64,000 nt of DNA from Microcaldota archaeon (lineage in GTDB: Archaea > Micrarchaeota > Micrarchaeia > Micrarchaeales > CABMGC01): positions 377,568-441,567 of the forward strand of contig JAKASU010000001.1 in NCBI GenBank assembly GCA_021818925.1. Direction: 5' to 3'. The position numbers were made by a program, and so were the translations under genes. The notes beneath the pieces are model-generated. The model was not told the origin of the DNA. It did no database searches and was given only the letters and a program-made list of their open reading frames with translations. Position 1 is the first letter of the stretch. Each line of letters opens with the position of its first letter. Of the stretch, positions 15,901-24,619 are shown piece after piece.

Positions 15901-16163
15901 GAATAGAAAAGAAGATCTGGACTGACTATTTTGACAAGGTGGCTTCGGGTGACAAGAATTTCGAGTTCAGGCCCGTGGATTTCGATTGCAAACCCGGAGA
16001 CGTGCTGGTCCTGAATGAGTACGACCCGAAGACGAAAGCCTATACCGGAAGGAGCATTGAAAGGAAGGTAACGTATGTGACAAAGGTAGACGCGGAAAAA
16101 TTCTATCCCAAAGAGTCCATATCAAAATACGGATTGCAGATAATCTCCTTTAGGCCCGATTAG
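15897..16163 (+). CDS. DUF3850 / ASCH-like small RNA-binding domain protein
   Basis: An 88-residue protein with KKIWTDYFDKVASGDKNFEFRPVDFDCKPGDVLVLNEYDP and YTGRSIERKVTYV, the layout of DUF3850 in the ASCH (PUA-like) superfamily. Such domains are thought to bind RNA or nucleotides. It is coupled to alaX by an ATGA overlap, which suggests a role near tRNA or translation. It overlaps the convergent sufU end by four bases. Confidence 0.8.
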   Translation: MRIEKKIWTDYFDKVASGDKNFEFRPVDFDCKPGDVLVLNEYDPKTKAYTGRSIERKVTYVTKVDAEKFYPKESISKYGLQIISFRPD

Positions 16164-16564
16164 AGCTCCTTCGTTTCTGTGTCTACGGGCTTGTGCTCGA
16201 ATGCTAGCGCTGCCTTCTTGAGCGCGCGAAGCGAGAGTGTGGCGCAGTGCATCCTCACCGGGCCGGGGTCTATGCCTATTATCTCCAGCAGGTCCCTGTA
16301 GCTCATCTTCTCCAGCTGGGCCAGCGTCTTGCCCTTCAGCTCATCGGTGAGCATGCTGGCGCTGCCCATCGAGATCACGCATCCGCTCCCGTCGAAGCTC
16401 ACGTCCTCTATCGTGTTGCCGTTGAGCTTCATGTATACGGTTATCACGTCGCCGCACGAGACGTTCTCCTCGCCCATGCTTATGCTGGCGTCATCCATCG
16501 CGCGCTTGTTGCTCGGATGCTCATAATTTTGTATCAGCTGCTCTGCGTATATGTCGAGTCCCAT
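16160..16564 (-). CDS. sufU: SufU/IscU-type iron-sulfur cluster scaffold
   Basis: A 134-residue scaffold on which iron-sulfur clusters are built. Three conserved cysteines are seen: NVSCGDV (about residue 37), DGSGCVISMGSASML (about 62) and RMHCATLSL (about 105). The opening YAEQLIQNYEHPSNK is typical. No cysteine desulfurase or SufBCD is near, so partner genes must lie elsewhere. Users in this window include LipA and the Rieske ferredoxin. It is 4 bases downstream of the PAP2 gene. Confidence 0.92.
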   Translation of the reverse strand: MGLDIYAEQLIQNYEHPSNKRAMDDASISMGEENVSCGDVITVYMKLNGNTIEDVSFDGSGCVISMGSASMLTDELKGKTLAQLEKMSYRDLLEIIGIDPGPVRMHCATLSLRALKKAALAFEHKPVDTETKEL

Positions 16565-16568
16565 TTGA

Positions 16569-17144
16569 TCATGCGCTTAGCCTTGAAGCCAGGTCCGAAA
16601 CCACGGGAATTCGGGATGCGATTCCCAGAGCGATCCTGTCTATCCTCTCCCTGTAACGATATACAATATACGCTATGGCAATGCTTATTACCATTCCCGC
16701 GAGCACGTCGGTGAGGTAGTGCTGCCCCAGGTACACCCTGCCGAACAGTATGAGCACAAGCCATATGGCGTAAAGCCACCTGAGGTAGGTGTAGCCCCTG
16801 AGGAAGAGTATCGGGCCGGTGAGCGTCATGGCATGGTTGGAGGGGAAGGAGAAGCTGGACTCGCAGCCCACGTGGTTTATCCAGCTGAGCTGCGGCAGGG
16901 AGCACGGCCTCGGCTCCATGACTATCATCTTTATCACTTCGCCGACTATGAAGAGGCCGACCGCAGCAAAGACAAACGAGAAAACGTTTTTATCCTTTCG
17001 ATAGTATAGCCATATCGCAACAAGCGGCAGCACAATGAAGAAGCTCTCCGCAAACGGCGCCATGAGCGAGTTAAGCGGCTGGCTTGAGATGGCGCCTACG
17101 GCCTGGAACGCCCACGTGTTAAGCGCTGTAATTATACCCGACAT
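16569..17144 (-). CDS. PAP2-family membrane phosphatase
   Basis: A 191-residue protein with about five to six helices. The three active-site motifs are KMIVMEPRP, FPSNHAM and GRVYLGQHYLTDVLAG, corresponding to KxxxxxxRP, PSGH and SRxxxxxHxxxD with Asn and Gly replacing less strict residues. It likely removes phosphate from lipid or prenyl phosphates. I chose the ATG at 17144 (MSGIITALN); upstream codons in frame are antisense to the PIN gene. Confidence 0.88.
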   Translation of the reverse strand: MSGIITALNTWAFQAVGAISSQPLNSLMAPFAESFFIVLPLVAIWLYYRKDKNVFSFVFAAVGLFIVGEVIKMIVMEPRPCSLPQLSWINHVGCESSFSFPSNHAMTLTGPILFLRGYTYLRWLYAIWLVLILFGRVYLGQHYLTDVLAGMVISIAIAYIVYRYRERIDRIALGIASRIPVVSDLASRLSA

Positions 17145-17190
17145 CGGACCGGATTTGCTATGCCAATGAAGACATATTAACCGATTGCTT

Positions 17191-17559
17191 ATGGAATCAA
17201 TAATTGTTGACACCAGCGCGATAGTCTTCGCAGCGCAGAACGGCAAGGACATCTTCTCTTCCATAGAGGAGGGCATGCCAGGCTGCGAGATCGTTGTATC
17301 GACGGGCATAGTTGAGGAGCTCGAGAGGATAGCTGGCTCGAGGTCCGACAACAGGAAGGCGGCGAAGCTGGCGCTGGGCCTCATCACGAGGCACAAGATA
17401 AAGATGCTGAAGGGGGGCACGGATGTCGACAAGTGGATAGCCGACGAGAGCTCGAAGAGGAGATGGAGCGTGTGCACCAACGACATAGGGCTCAAGAAAG
17501 AGCTGAAGAAGAGGAAGGTTGAGGTTTTGAGCGCATCAGGGAATGGGATTTTAAGGTAG
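17191..17559 (+). CDS. PIN-domain ribonuclease-like protein (Fcf1/COG1412-type)
   Basis: A 122-residue protein with PIN acidic residues in IIVDTSAIVFAA (Asp), EELERI (Glu) and CTNDIGLKKEL (Asp). Archaeal proteins of this type resemble the rRNA-processing nucleases Fcf1/Utp23. It stands just upstream of rpo7 and spt4, a recurrent archaeal arrangement. I chose the ATG at 17191; a TTG at 17185 adds two residues. No antitoxin gene is adjacent, which argues against a VapC toxin. Confidence 0.8.
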   Translation: MESIIVDTSAIVFAAQNGKDIFSSIEEGMPGCEIVVSTGIVEELERIAGSRSDNRKAAKLALGLITRHKIKMLKGGTDVDKWIADESSKRRWSVCTNDIGLKKELKKRKVEVLSASGNGILR

Positions 17560-17597
17560 TAGCTACACATATATTGCGTTTATCCTAGGGTGAGATT

Positions 17598-18170
17598 TTG
17601 TACTACGCATACACCGTAAAAGACTCAGTGAGCGTGCCTCCAAAGCACATAGGCGAGGACATAAGCAAGGCAACCACAGAGATACTCAGGAGCAAGTACG
17701 AGCGAACGCTCGACAAGGAGATGGGCGTGGTGCTTGTGGTGCACTCGGTGCGCGACATAAGCGACGGCTACATACTGCCCGCGGACCCTAACATACACCA
17801 TGATGTCACGTTCGACGTGCTCACCTTCAAGCTTGACGTCGACGAGGTCGTGCTGGGCGAGGTGTCCGAGCTGGCGGACTTCGGGCTCTTCGTGAGGCTC
17901 GGCCCGATGGACGGGCTGGTCCACCTCTCGCAGATAACCAGCGATTTCATAACCTTCGACAGGAAGGCGGGGGTCTTCGTGTCCAAGAACACGAAGCGTA
18001 CGGTGAGGAAGGGCGACACCGTATACGCCAAGGTGTCCACGATAAGCGTAAGGAACACGATACAGGATGCGAAGATCGCGCTGACGATGAGGCCGGAGGG
18101 CTTCGGGAAGCCGGAGTGGATAAAGGAGGCGAAGGTAAGGGAGGCCAAGGAGAGGAGAAGGAAGAAGTGA
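17598..18170 (+). CDS. rpo7: DNA-directed RNA polymerase subunit Rpo7 (E')
   Basis: This subunit forms the RNA polymerase stalk with Rpo4 and helps promoter opening and RNA binding. The N-terminal part (YYAYTVKDSVSVPPKHIGE, VHSVRDISDGYILPADPNIHHDVTFDVLTF) and the S1 domain (VLGEVSELADFGLFVRLGPMDGLVHLSQI) are both clear. The start is TTG at 17598, supported by a GGGTGA ribosome-binding site about 7 bases upstream. Spt4 follows four bases after the stop. Confidence 0.95.
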   Translation: MYYAYTVKDSVSVPPKHIGEDISKATTEILRSKYERTLDKEMGVVLVVHSVRDISDGYILPADPNIHHDVTFDVLTFKLDVDEVVLGEVSELADFGLFVRLGPMDGLVHLSQITSDFITFDRKAGVFVSKNTKRTVRKGDTVYAKVSTISVRNTIQDAKIALTMRPEGFGKPEWIKEAKVREAKERRRKK

Positions 18171-18174
18171 TCCT

Positions 18175-18366
18175 ATGGTTGAAAAGGCTTGCAGAACAGA
18201 CAGGCTGATAATATCGCAGGGGGACACGTGCCCGATCTGCGGGCAGAGCAACCTCACGAGCAAGTGGAGCGGCTACATGGTCATACTGAATGTTGAGAAA
18301 TCGGAACTGGCGAAGAAGATGGGGCTGAAGATAAACGGGTCCTACGCGCTCCATCTCAACGATTAG
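18175..18366 (+). CDS. spt4: transcription elongation factor Spt4 (RNA polymerase subunit E'')
   Basis: A 63-residue zinc protein that pairs with Spt5 and keeps RNA polymerase processive. Cys in KACRTDR and CPICGQSNLTSKWSGYMVIL form the zinc site, though the first half of the site has one Cys (Cys6) where CxxC is common. The end VEKSELAKKMG...GSYAL fits the family. It is co-transcribed with rpo7 and overlaps the FKBP gene end by four bases. Confidence 0.92.
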   Translation: MVEKACRTDRLIISQGDTCPICGQSNLTSKWSGYMVILNVEKSELAKKMGLKINGSYALHLND

Positions 18367-19076
18367 CTCTCCTTCTTTTCAAGGGGCTTGCTCTTTGAGA
18401 ACTCCTCCTCAACGGTAAGCTTTGCTATCTTGTCCATGTAGCGCATGACAGCGTTCACGAAGTCGCTCTTGTTTATCAAATACTTGCTGTCCTTCTCGGT
18501 CTTCTCGCCGAACACAACCCTCACGTTGCCGCCGCTTATTGATACGGAGTCGGGTGCCAGGCCGTAGACCTGCGCTATAGCCTTGACGCGCTCCTCGTCC
18601 TTGTCTATCTTCTCTATGACCTTTATCTCGTAGAGCATCTTCTCCCCGGCGAGAGGATGGTTGGAATCGACAACGACCCTGCCTGAGTTGACGCTCTTGA
18701 TCACGGCCACGGAACCGTCTATGTCTAGCTGCATGCCGGGCTGCGGGTCTATGTCCCTCTTCTTGAAATCAGATACGGACATGACCTTGACGAGCGTAGC
18801 GTTCCTGTCGCCGAAGGCGTCGCGCGGCTCCAGCGTGACCTTCTTGGTCTCGCCGACGCTCATTCCCTTCACAGCCGCCTCCACCCCCTTTATCGCGTTG
18901 CCCTTGCCGATCACTATCAGCTGCGGCACGTACTTCTCTCCCTCGTGCTCGTCGCCCTCGTCGAGGCCTCCGGCCTGCTCTGCCACCTTCTTCATCGTGG
19001 TGTAGATCAGCTTGCTGTCGGCAACGCGCCAGGCGCTGTAATCAACCTTGACAAAATCTCCGTCGTTAAAAGGCAT
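18363..19076 (-). CDS. FKBP-type peptidyl-prolyl isomerase (SlyD-like)
   Basis: It speeds proline isomerisation and acts as a chaperone. The opening GDFVKVDYSAWRVADSKLIYTT, the core PQLIVIGKGNAIKGVEAAVKGMSVGETKKVTLEPRDAFG and the flap NHPLAGEKMLYEIKVI match the archaeal long FKBP form, with an inserted flap domain and a C-terminal extension of about 90 residues. The length of 237 residues is normal. It shares an upstream region with the divergent surface protein at 19135. Confidence 0.93.
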   Translation of the reverse strand: MPFNDGDFVKVDYSAWRVADSKLIYTTMKKVAEQAGGLDEGDEHEGEKYVPQLIVIGKGNAIKGVEAAVKGMSVGETKKVTLEPRDAFGDRNATLVKVMSVSDFKKRDIDPQPGMQLDIDGSVAVIKSVNSGRVVVDSNHPLAGEKMLYEIKVIEKIDKDEERVKAIAQVYGLAPDSVSISGGNVRVVFGEKTEKDSKYLINKSDFVNAVMRYMDKIAKLTVEEEFSKSKPLEKKES

Positions 19077-19134
19077 AGGCTCAGCTTGTTAGATTTTTAA
19101 TTATGATATGTTGTAGTTAATAAAGGTTTTTGCT

Positions 19135-19761
19135 CTGGAGAGGAAAAAACTCATTGAGATCATAGGCTCGGTCTTTGTCGCCCTGATATTCCTTAGCTCC
19201 TACGCTGCCTTCGGAAGCGTGTCGCAGAGCGGAAGCAACGCGACCACCACCGCCGGCGTGCTCCAGACCTTCTACGGCACGGCCCGGGGCAACGCGACGA
19301 TATCTTCGTACAGCAGCGTGTTCACAATAAACGTGACGTGCGGGAACGCGAACGCGATCGTGGCGCGTCTGAACGACGAGCTCTCGGCCCTTGAGGTGAA
19401 CGGCTCCGTGAACACGTTCAATCCCGTAGGGTCGGGGCAGATATCAGTGGACGCGGGAAAGGAGAGCGCGTACCAGCTCTTCCTGAAACTGTGGAACGCG
19501 ATAGGCAACAGCACCGCGTGCACCTCCTTCACGAGCTCCGTCAACATAAACCTGCCCGGAAGGATGATCTTCCACCTGCCGCCGCAGCCAGGCCTGACCG
19601 GCGGACAGAGCCTGTATATCACGATACCGGCATCGCTGCAGTCCGGATCGCTGCCAATAACGCTCATGCGGAACGCCACAAGCGAGATTCCGGTGTTTGT
19701 TGACGCTTCTATAGCCGTGAACGGAAGCATATACGGCGGCATAAGGGTCGCTCAGGCCTAG
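19135..19761 (+). CDS. membrane-anchored surface protein with unclear start codon
   Basis: The frame encodes a hydrophobic signal/anchor LIEIIGSVFVALIFLSSYAAFG before the first GTG at 19219; without this segment the protein would not be exported. Between the upstream stop and 19219 no ATG, GTG or TTG lies in frame. A CTG at 19135 (LERKKLIEII) would give a typical basic signal peptide, so I use it tentatively. The 180-residue outer part is rich in Asn-x-Thr/Ser and has no known domain. GluRS follows six bases later. Confidence 0.5.
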   Translation: MERKKLIEIIGSVFVALIFLSSYAAFGSVSQSGSNATTTAGVLQTFYGTARGNATISSYSSVFTINVTCGNANAIVARLNDELSALEVNGSVNTFNPVGSGQISVDAGKESAYQLFLKLWNAIGNSTACTSFTSSVNINLPGRMIFHLPPQPGLTGGQSLYITIPASLQSGSLPITLMRNATSEIPVFVDASIAVNGSIYGGIRVAQA

Positions 19762-19766
19762 GTGCG

Positions 19767-21494
19767 ATGGTGCTCGACAGGAAAGTAAGGGAAGAGGCGC
19801 GCAAGTTCGCGCTGAAGAACGCTATTGACTACGGGAAGGCGGACGTGGGCGCGGTCCTAAGCAAGGTGCTCGCCGCTGATCCGGAGCTCAGGGAGAGCGT
19901 GAATGAGGTCGGCGCGCTTGTCAAGGAGGTCGTGCAGGAAGTCAACAGGATGAGCGAGGCCTCGGTGCAGAAGGAGTTCGACTCGCATGCGGGCGAGTTC
20001 GAGAAGAGGGAGAGGGAGAAGCAGGAGAGGAGCGCCAAGCCGAAGATGGAGCTCGAGGGCGCCGTGGTGGGCAGGTTCGCGACCAGGTTCGCCCCGGAGC
20101 CGAACGGCTACATGCAGCTCGGCCACGCGAAGATGGCGTGGCTCGGGAGGGAGTTCGCCAGCATATACAAGGGCACGCTCGCCCTCTACTTTGACGACAC
20201 CAACCCCGAGAAGGAGAAGCAGGAGTACGTGGACTCGTTCAAGAAGGACGTGGAGTGGCTGGGGATCAAGGTAGACCGCGAGTACTACGCTAGCGACCAT
20301 GTTGCGCAGCTTTACGTTTACGCCGGCAGGCTCATCGACGACGGCCACGCCTACGTCTGCACCTGCGACGCGGAGAAGATGAAGAGGCTTAGGTTTGAGG
20401 GCGAGGGTTGCGAGCACAGGAAGCACTCGAAGGAGAAGAGCGCCGAACTGTGGAAGAAGATGCTCGAAGGCGGTTTCAAGGACGGCGAGGCGGTGCTCAG
20501 GATAAGACTTGACATGAAGTCTGAGAATACTACGCTGCGCGACCCGGTGATATTCAGGATCGTGGATCACGAGCACTACAGGCAGGGAAGGAGGTACAGG
20601 GTGTGGCCCACCTACGACTTCAACACGCCCATCGTCGACTCCATCGAGGGGATAACGGACGCGACCAGGACAAAGGAGTACGAGCTCCGCGAGGAGCTGT
20701 ACTACAAGGTGCTCGACCTCCTGAAGCTGAGGAAGCCCAGGATGCGCGTGATCGCGAGGCTTGAGGTCAAGGACAACATAACCTCGAAGAGGAAGACGAA
20801 CGAGCTCATAAATGAGGGGCTCCTTGAAGGATATGACGACCCCAGGCTAATCACGATAGCCGGACTGAGGCGGCGCGGAATCCAGCCGGGTGCGGTGAAG
20901 TCGTTCGTGCTCAGGTTCGGAATGAGCAAGACGAACAGCTGGGTGGGCATGGACATGCTACTCGCCGAGAACAGGCTGGTGATAGACGACATCTCGAGGA
21001 GGCTCTTCCTGGTGCAGGAGCCGGTGGAGGTGAGGATAACCGGAGCGCCTAAGGGACTAAAGAACGTGAAGCTTAACCTGCATCCTTCCAAGGACCTTGG
21101 GCAGAGGGAGGCGAGCGTATCTGACACGCTGCTCATAAGCGGGAGCGACGCGAAGACGCTCAATGCGGGCTCAATCTTCAGGCTCAAGGACCTCTTCAAC
21201 GTGAGGGTCAGCAAGGCAGGCAAGGAGGGCATCGCAGCTGAGTACGCGGGCAACGAGAGCGTAGATGCTCCGAAGTTCCAGTGGGTCGACGCGAAGAAGA
21301 GGGTGAGATGCGAGCTCATGCTTATAGGGCCGCTGCTCGTCGGAGAGAAGTTCAACGAGAAGAGCCTCATCAGGGTGGAGGCGTACGCGGAGGAGTTCGT
21401 CAACTCGCTCGAGAAGGACGAGATCGTGCAGTTCGAGCGCGTCGGGTTTTATAAGCTTGACGATGTAAAGCACAAGACATTCATTGCGCTCTGA
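19767..21494 (+). CDS. gltX: glutamyl-tRNA synthetase (archaeal GluRS)
   Basis: A class I synthetase charging tRNA-Glu (and in archaea often tRNA-Gln, later amidated). The HIGH-like motif is in RFAPEPNGYMQLGHAK (about 105-120) and the KMSKS-like loop is ITSKRKTN (about 345). An N-terminal helical extension of about 95 residues and beta-barrel C-terminal anticodon domain mark the archaeal/GlnRS-like form. The length of 575 residues is complete. Codon use is strongly GC-rich, like the neighbours. Confidence 0.96.
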   Translation: MVLDRKVREEARKFALKNAIDYGKADVGAVLSKVLAADPELRESVNEVGALVKEVVQEVNRMSEASVQKEFDSHAGEFEKREREKQERSAKPKMELEGAVVGRFATRFAPEPNGYMQLGHAKMAWLGREFASIYKGTLALYFDDTNPEKEKQEYVDSFKKDVEWLGIKVDREYYASDHVAQLYVYAGRLIDDGHAYVCTCDAEKMKRLRFEGEGCEHRKHSKEKSAELWKKMLEGGFKDGEAVLRIRLDMKSENTTLRDPVIFRIVDHEHYRQGRRYRVWPTYDFNTPIVDSIEGITDATRTKEYELREELYYKVLDLLKLRKPRMRVIARLEVKDNITSKRKTNELINEGLLEGYDDPRLITIAGLRRRGIQPGAVKSFVLRFGMSKTNSWVGMDMLLAENRLVIDDISRRLFLVQEPVEVRITGAPKGLKNVKLNLHPSKDLGQREASVSDTLLISGSDAKTLNAGSIFRLKDLFNVRVSKAGKEGIAAEYAGNESVDAPKFQWVDAKKRVRCELMLIGPLLVGEKFNEKSLIRVEAYAEEFVNSLEKDEIVQFERVGFYKLDDVKHKTFIAL

Positions 21495-21505
21495 GGCGAC
21501 GAGCA

Positions 21506-22186
21506 TTGAATAACAAAGAAGTAGACGCAAGCAGGCTCAACAAGGAGGGCGAGCTGCGCAACTCCGGCTTCGCGACGATAGAGGCGAGCGCGGTTAAGAG
21601 GGTGGTGCGCGAGGGCTGGGAGTCGAAGCTCAAGGAGAAGGGGACCACGCTGAACATACTCAACGATCACGTGGCGTTCATGACAAGGGAGTTCGACGCC
21701 ATAGACTACGAGACGCTCTGCATGCAGCTTATCGCCTCGCGGGCCAGGCACATGTCCAGGGGCGAGCTTCTCACATACACCAAGACGATAGAGGCGCTGG
21801 CCGTGGGCTACAAGGAGAGGTTCGGCTCCGATTTCGGAAGCCTGCTCATCGCGGGCGTGACGCTCGTGGCCAGGGATGTGAAGGCGGTGCGCGGCCACCT
21901 CGATTACTTCCTGTCGCATCTTTCAAAGAACGCCGCAGGGTACGAACGCAGGATATGGAAAGAGGTGCGGAAAGTGGAACGGATGGACTCAGACCTGAGA
22001 GCAAAGAATTCCGGCATATTCAGTTTCTTCAGGAGGAAGGAGATTGCTCTGCTGGATCGCAGGATAAGGGCGGGAAGGCTGAGACTGGGGCGGCTTGAGA
22101 AGAAGAAGCTACGATACGCGAAACTGGCAGAAGAAACAAGGGTAAAGGCAGATCGGCATGCTGCCAAGAAACCCGGCACCCCATAA
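21506..22186 (+). CDS. hypothetical helical protein
   Basis: A 226-residue protein that I do not recognise. It starts at a TTG 11 bases after gltX and is probably in the same transcript. It is charged, lacks membrane segments, and is predicted mostly helical, with a Lys/Arg-rich C-terminal third (FRRKEIALLDRRIRAGRLRLGRLEKKKLRYAKLAEE) that looks like a coiled coil able to bind nucleic acid. No catalytic motif seen. Confidence 0.6.
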   Translation: MNNKEVDASRLNKEGELRNSGFATIEASAVKRVVREGWESKLKEKGTTLNILNDHVAFMTREFDAIDYETLCMQLIASRARHMSRGELLTYTKTIEALAVGYKERFGSDFGSLLIAGVTLVARDVKAVRGHLDYFLSHLSKNAAGYERRIWKEVRKVERMDSDLRAKNSGIFSFFRRKEIALLDRRIRAGRLRLGRLEKKKLRYAKLAEETRVKADRHAAKKPGTP

Positions 22187-22195
22187 ATCTGACAA

Positions 22196-22465
22196 TCAGA
22201 AATCTCGCTTGTACCATTTCTCATAGTCTTTGTGAGTGCCGACAAAATAGAACCTGACCAGCTTGTTTTCTCTAAATATTCTGTAAGTTATCCTGTACTG
22301 CCCTACCTCATCGACGAAAAACTCGCTTTTCTTCAGATGCTTTTTCTCCGGATACTCAAGAATTTTAGCGATCTTCTTTGAGACCCTCTCCTTTATGCTT
22401 TTGTCCAGGGGCCCGAAATACAGAGACCAGTCCTGGTCGAATTCTAGATCATACAAGTTTGTCAC
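22196..22465 (-). CDS. RelE/ParE-superfamily toxin
   Basis: An 89-residue protein with the small basic fold of mRNA interferases: SIKERVSKKIAKILEYPEKKHLKKSEF, YRITYRIFRENKLVRFYFVGTHKDYEKW. The basic residues and the C-terminal Tyr/Lys-rich end fit RelE. It overlaps the upstream antitoxin by four bases, the usual toxin-antitoxin order. It likely cleaves mRNA at the ribosome when the antitoxin is lost. Confidence 0.82.
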   Translation of the reverse strand: MTNLYDLEFDQDWSLYFGPLDKSIKERVSKKIAKILEYPEKKHLKKSEFFVDEVGQYRITYRIFRENKLVRFYFVGTHKDYEKWYKRDF

Positions 22466-22689
22466 TCTAGGTATTTTGCGTATTCACCTAGAGCTTCCCT
22501 TGCATTAAGCGCCTTCCTCTTGCCTTCCTTTATCTCCCTGTCGATCCTGTCGAGCTTCCTTTTCACCATGACTTCTTCGCCGTAGTTGAGTATTGCCAGC
22601 CTTATCGCCTCTGACTTTGTGTTCGCATATCCCTTCTCTACCAGGAAATCAAGGACCTGACTTACCCTGCCCCTTAGAGTTACGTTCAT
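22462..22689 (-). CDS. antitoxin partner of RelE-like toxin
   Basis: A 75-residue protein. MNVTLRGRVSQVLDFLVEKGYANTKSEAIRLAILNYGEE is a ribbon-helix-helix-like DNA-binding start, and the rest is a charged helix that would wrap the toxin. Gene order and ATGA-type overlap support the pairing. It probably represses its own promoter. Confidence 0.78.
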   Translation of the reverse strand: MNVTLRGRVSQVLDFLVEKGYANTKSEAIRLAILNYGEEVMVKRKLDRIDREIKEGKRKALNAREALGEYAKYLE

Positions 22690-22816
22690 CTGATCGTAAT
22701 AGTCTTACACGCTTCACATTTATATATGCTTCTTTTATGCTTCATTTTGAATTATGGCGTGACGCTGTTCCGCACGGCTCCTTTTGGTTTATATACATAA
22801 AAATCGTAGCAATCCT

Positions 22817-23932
22817 ATGGCTGACAAGAAGGTGCTGGAGCAGAAGCTGGAGGAGCTGCAGAAGGACTACTCCAAGACCAAGTACAACAAGGCCACCAAC
22901 ACGTACCTCGGCCTGCTGAGGCACAAGATGGCGCTGATAAGGAAGACGCTCTCCGAGAAAAAGAGGAGGAGGGGCGCGGGCTTCGCCGTCAAGAAGACGG
23001 GCGACGCGACGGTGGTGATGGTCGGCTTCCCCAACGCGGGCAAGTCCTCGCTGCTCGGCAGGCTGACCGAGGCAGAGTCGAAGGTAGCGGATTACGCTTT
23101 CACAACCCTGGACGTGATCCCGGGCATGCTCAAGTACGAGGGCGCGAGCATACAGCTTCTGGACGTGCCCGGGCTGATAGAGGGCGCGCATGCCGGCAAG
23201 GGCGCGGGCACGCAGATAGCGAGCGTGATGCGCGTGGCCGACCTCCTGCTCTTCGTGATAGACGCCACCGCTCCTGACCAGATACACAAGCTGACAGAGG
23301 AGCTCTCGCTGCTCGACATCAAGGTCAACAGGGAGAAGCCGAGGGTGCTTGTCGAGGAGAAGAAGGGCGGAGGGGTCGAGGTGGAGGCGAACCGGCACAC
23401 GGTGCCGAGCAAGAGGGAGGTGGAGGCGGTGCTCCACGAGATCGGCACCTACAACTGCAAGGTGATCTTCTACAACGATACGGACATAGACGAGCTCATA
23501 GCGGTGCTGGTCGACAACGCGGTGTACACCAGGGGCATAATAGCGCTGAACAAGGTGGACCTGCTCTCCGATTCGAAGACCGACCAGGTGAGGCGGGAGC
23601 TCGAGGCCAAGACGCGCATGCGCGTCGTGCCGGTAAGCGCGGAGCAGAACTCGAACATCGACAGGCTAAAGGAGGCGATCTTCTCGAACCTCAGCCTGAT
23701 GCGCATCTACCTGAAGCCGAAGTACGGCGTGGCCGACTACGCGAAGCCGTTCGTGCTGCGCGAAGGCGGCACTGTCGCGGACCTCGCGAAAGGGCTGCAC
23801 ACCAAGGCCGCGAAGAACCTGAAGCACGCGCTCGTAACCGGGAAGAGCGCCAGGTTCGCGGAGCAGAAGGTGGGCAAGGAGCACGAGCTACGGGACGGCG
23901 ACGTCGTGACGCTGGTCTACGACAAGTTCTGA
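22817..23932 (+). CDS. drg: DRG-family GTPase with TGS domain
   Basis: A ribosome-linked GTPase of the OBG/DRG class. G1 is GFPNAGKSS, G3 is DVPGL, G4 is NKVD and the C-terminal TGS domain spans about the last 75 residues (LREGGTVADLAKGLHTKAAKNLKHALVTGKSARF...GDVVTLVYDK). The N-terminal helical pair (KKVLEQKLEELQKDY...NKATNTYLGLLRHKMALI) is typical of DRG. I chose the ATG at 22817; a TATATA box at about 22791-22796 lies 20 bases before it. Confidence 0.94.
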   Translation: MADKKVLEQKLEELQKDYSKTKYNKATNTYLGLLRHKMALIRKTLSEKKRRRGAGFAVKKTGDATVVMVGFPNAGKSSLLGRLTEAESKVADYAFTTLDVIPGMLKYEGASIQLLDVPGLIEGAHAGKGAGTQIASVMRVADLLLFVIDATAPDQIHKLTEELSLLDIKVNREKPRVLVEEKKGGGVEVEANRHTVPSKREVEAVLHEIGTYNCKVIFYNDTDIDELIAVLVDNAVYTRGIIALNKVDLLSDSKTDQVRRELEAKTRMRVVPVSAEQNSNIDRLKEAIFSNLSLMRIYLKPKYGVADYAKPFVLREGGTVADLAKGLHTKAAKNLKHALVTGKSARFAEQKVGKEHELRDGDVVTLVYDKF

Positions 23933-24050
23933 GGCGGGGAAGCTTGCGGAACACTACGAGCACATCTGACTCGTCGGGATGCGCGATTTGAACGCTGGTC
24001 TGGCAGCAGAATAGCTTCTTATACGTTGGTTACCTCATCGTTTTGATCCA

Positions 24051-24602
24051 ATGCACGCAGGTGAAGGGAAAAGCAAGCGCGCTTTCATAGTCAGGGACCT
24101 GAAAAGAAGCGATGCCAACGACCTTATCAGGAACTATTACCTTGTTTATGACGAGGCAAAAAGAAGGAATCCGCTTGTTGGCATAGGACTCTTTCCGAAA
24201 AGACCGTCCATGGATGACGAACGAAAGTGGTTCCGAGGTCTTTTGAAGAAGGTCAAAAATGGCACATCTGTTGCCTCTGTTGCTGAAGTTGACGGGAGGG
24301 CGGTCGGACTGTGCGAGATCGGCGCGAGCTCGGGCATAGCGGAGAAGAAGCATTTAGGAGTGCTGGGAATTTTGGTCAGGGAAGGCTACAGGTCAGGGGG
24401 CATCGGCACAGCCCTGATGGGAGAGACGCTGAGAAAAGCCAGGGGCAGATACCGCATGGTGCGCCTTGAGGTCTTCGGGACCAACAAACGCGCCGAACAG
24501 CTGTACAGGAGGTTCGGATTCAGGAGGTACGGAGTGCTTCCCGGAGGCCTTGTAAGGAAGAGGAAGCGCATCGATGAGGTAATGATGTACCGCAGCCTAT
24601 GA
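24051..24602 (+). CDS. GNAT-family N-acetyltransferase
   Basis: A 183-residue acetyltransferase using acetyl-CoA. The acceptor-binding start and motif A are visible in HLGVLGILVREGYRSGGIGTALMGETLRKA (RxxGIG/A), and motif B in LEVFGTNKRAEQLYRRFGFRRYGVLPGG. The substrate is unknown; RimI-like N-terminal or amino-acid acetylation are possible. It ends just before tRNA-Pro on the opposite strand. Confidence 0.85.
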   Translation: MHAGEGKSKRAFIVRDLKRSDANDLIRNYYLVYDEAKRRNPLVGIGLFPKRPSMDDERKWFRGLLKKVKNGTSVASVAEVDGRAVGLCEIGASSGIAEKKHLGVLGILVREGYRSGGIGTALMGETLRKARGRYRMVRLEVFGTNKRAEQLYRRFGFRRYGVLPGGLVRKRKRIDEVMMYRSL

Positions 24603-24619
24603 CTTGCTGAAAAATTGTA

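Noticed and set aside
17145..17570. N-terminal extension of the PAP2 protein
   Set aside because: Antisense shadow of the PIN gene; PAP2 homology begins at the ATG 17144.
19857..20576. 239-codon minus-strand frame inside gltX
   Set aside because: Shadow of GC-rich coding DNA; low-complexity Leu/Arg/His composition and no start context.
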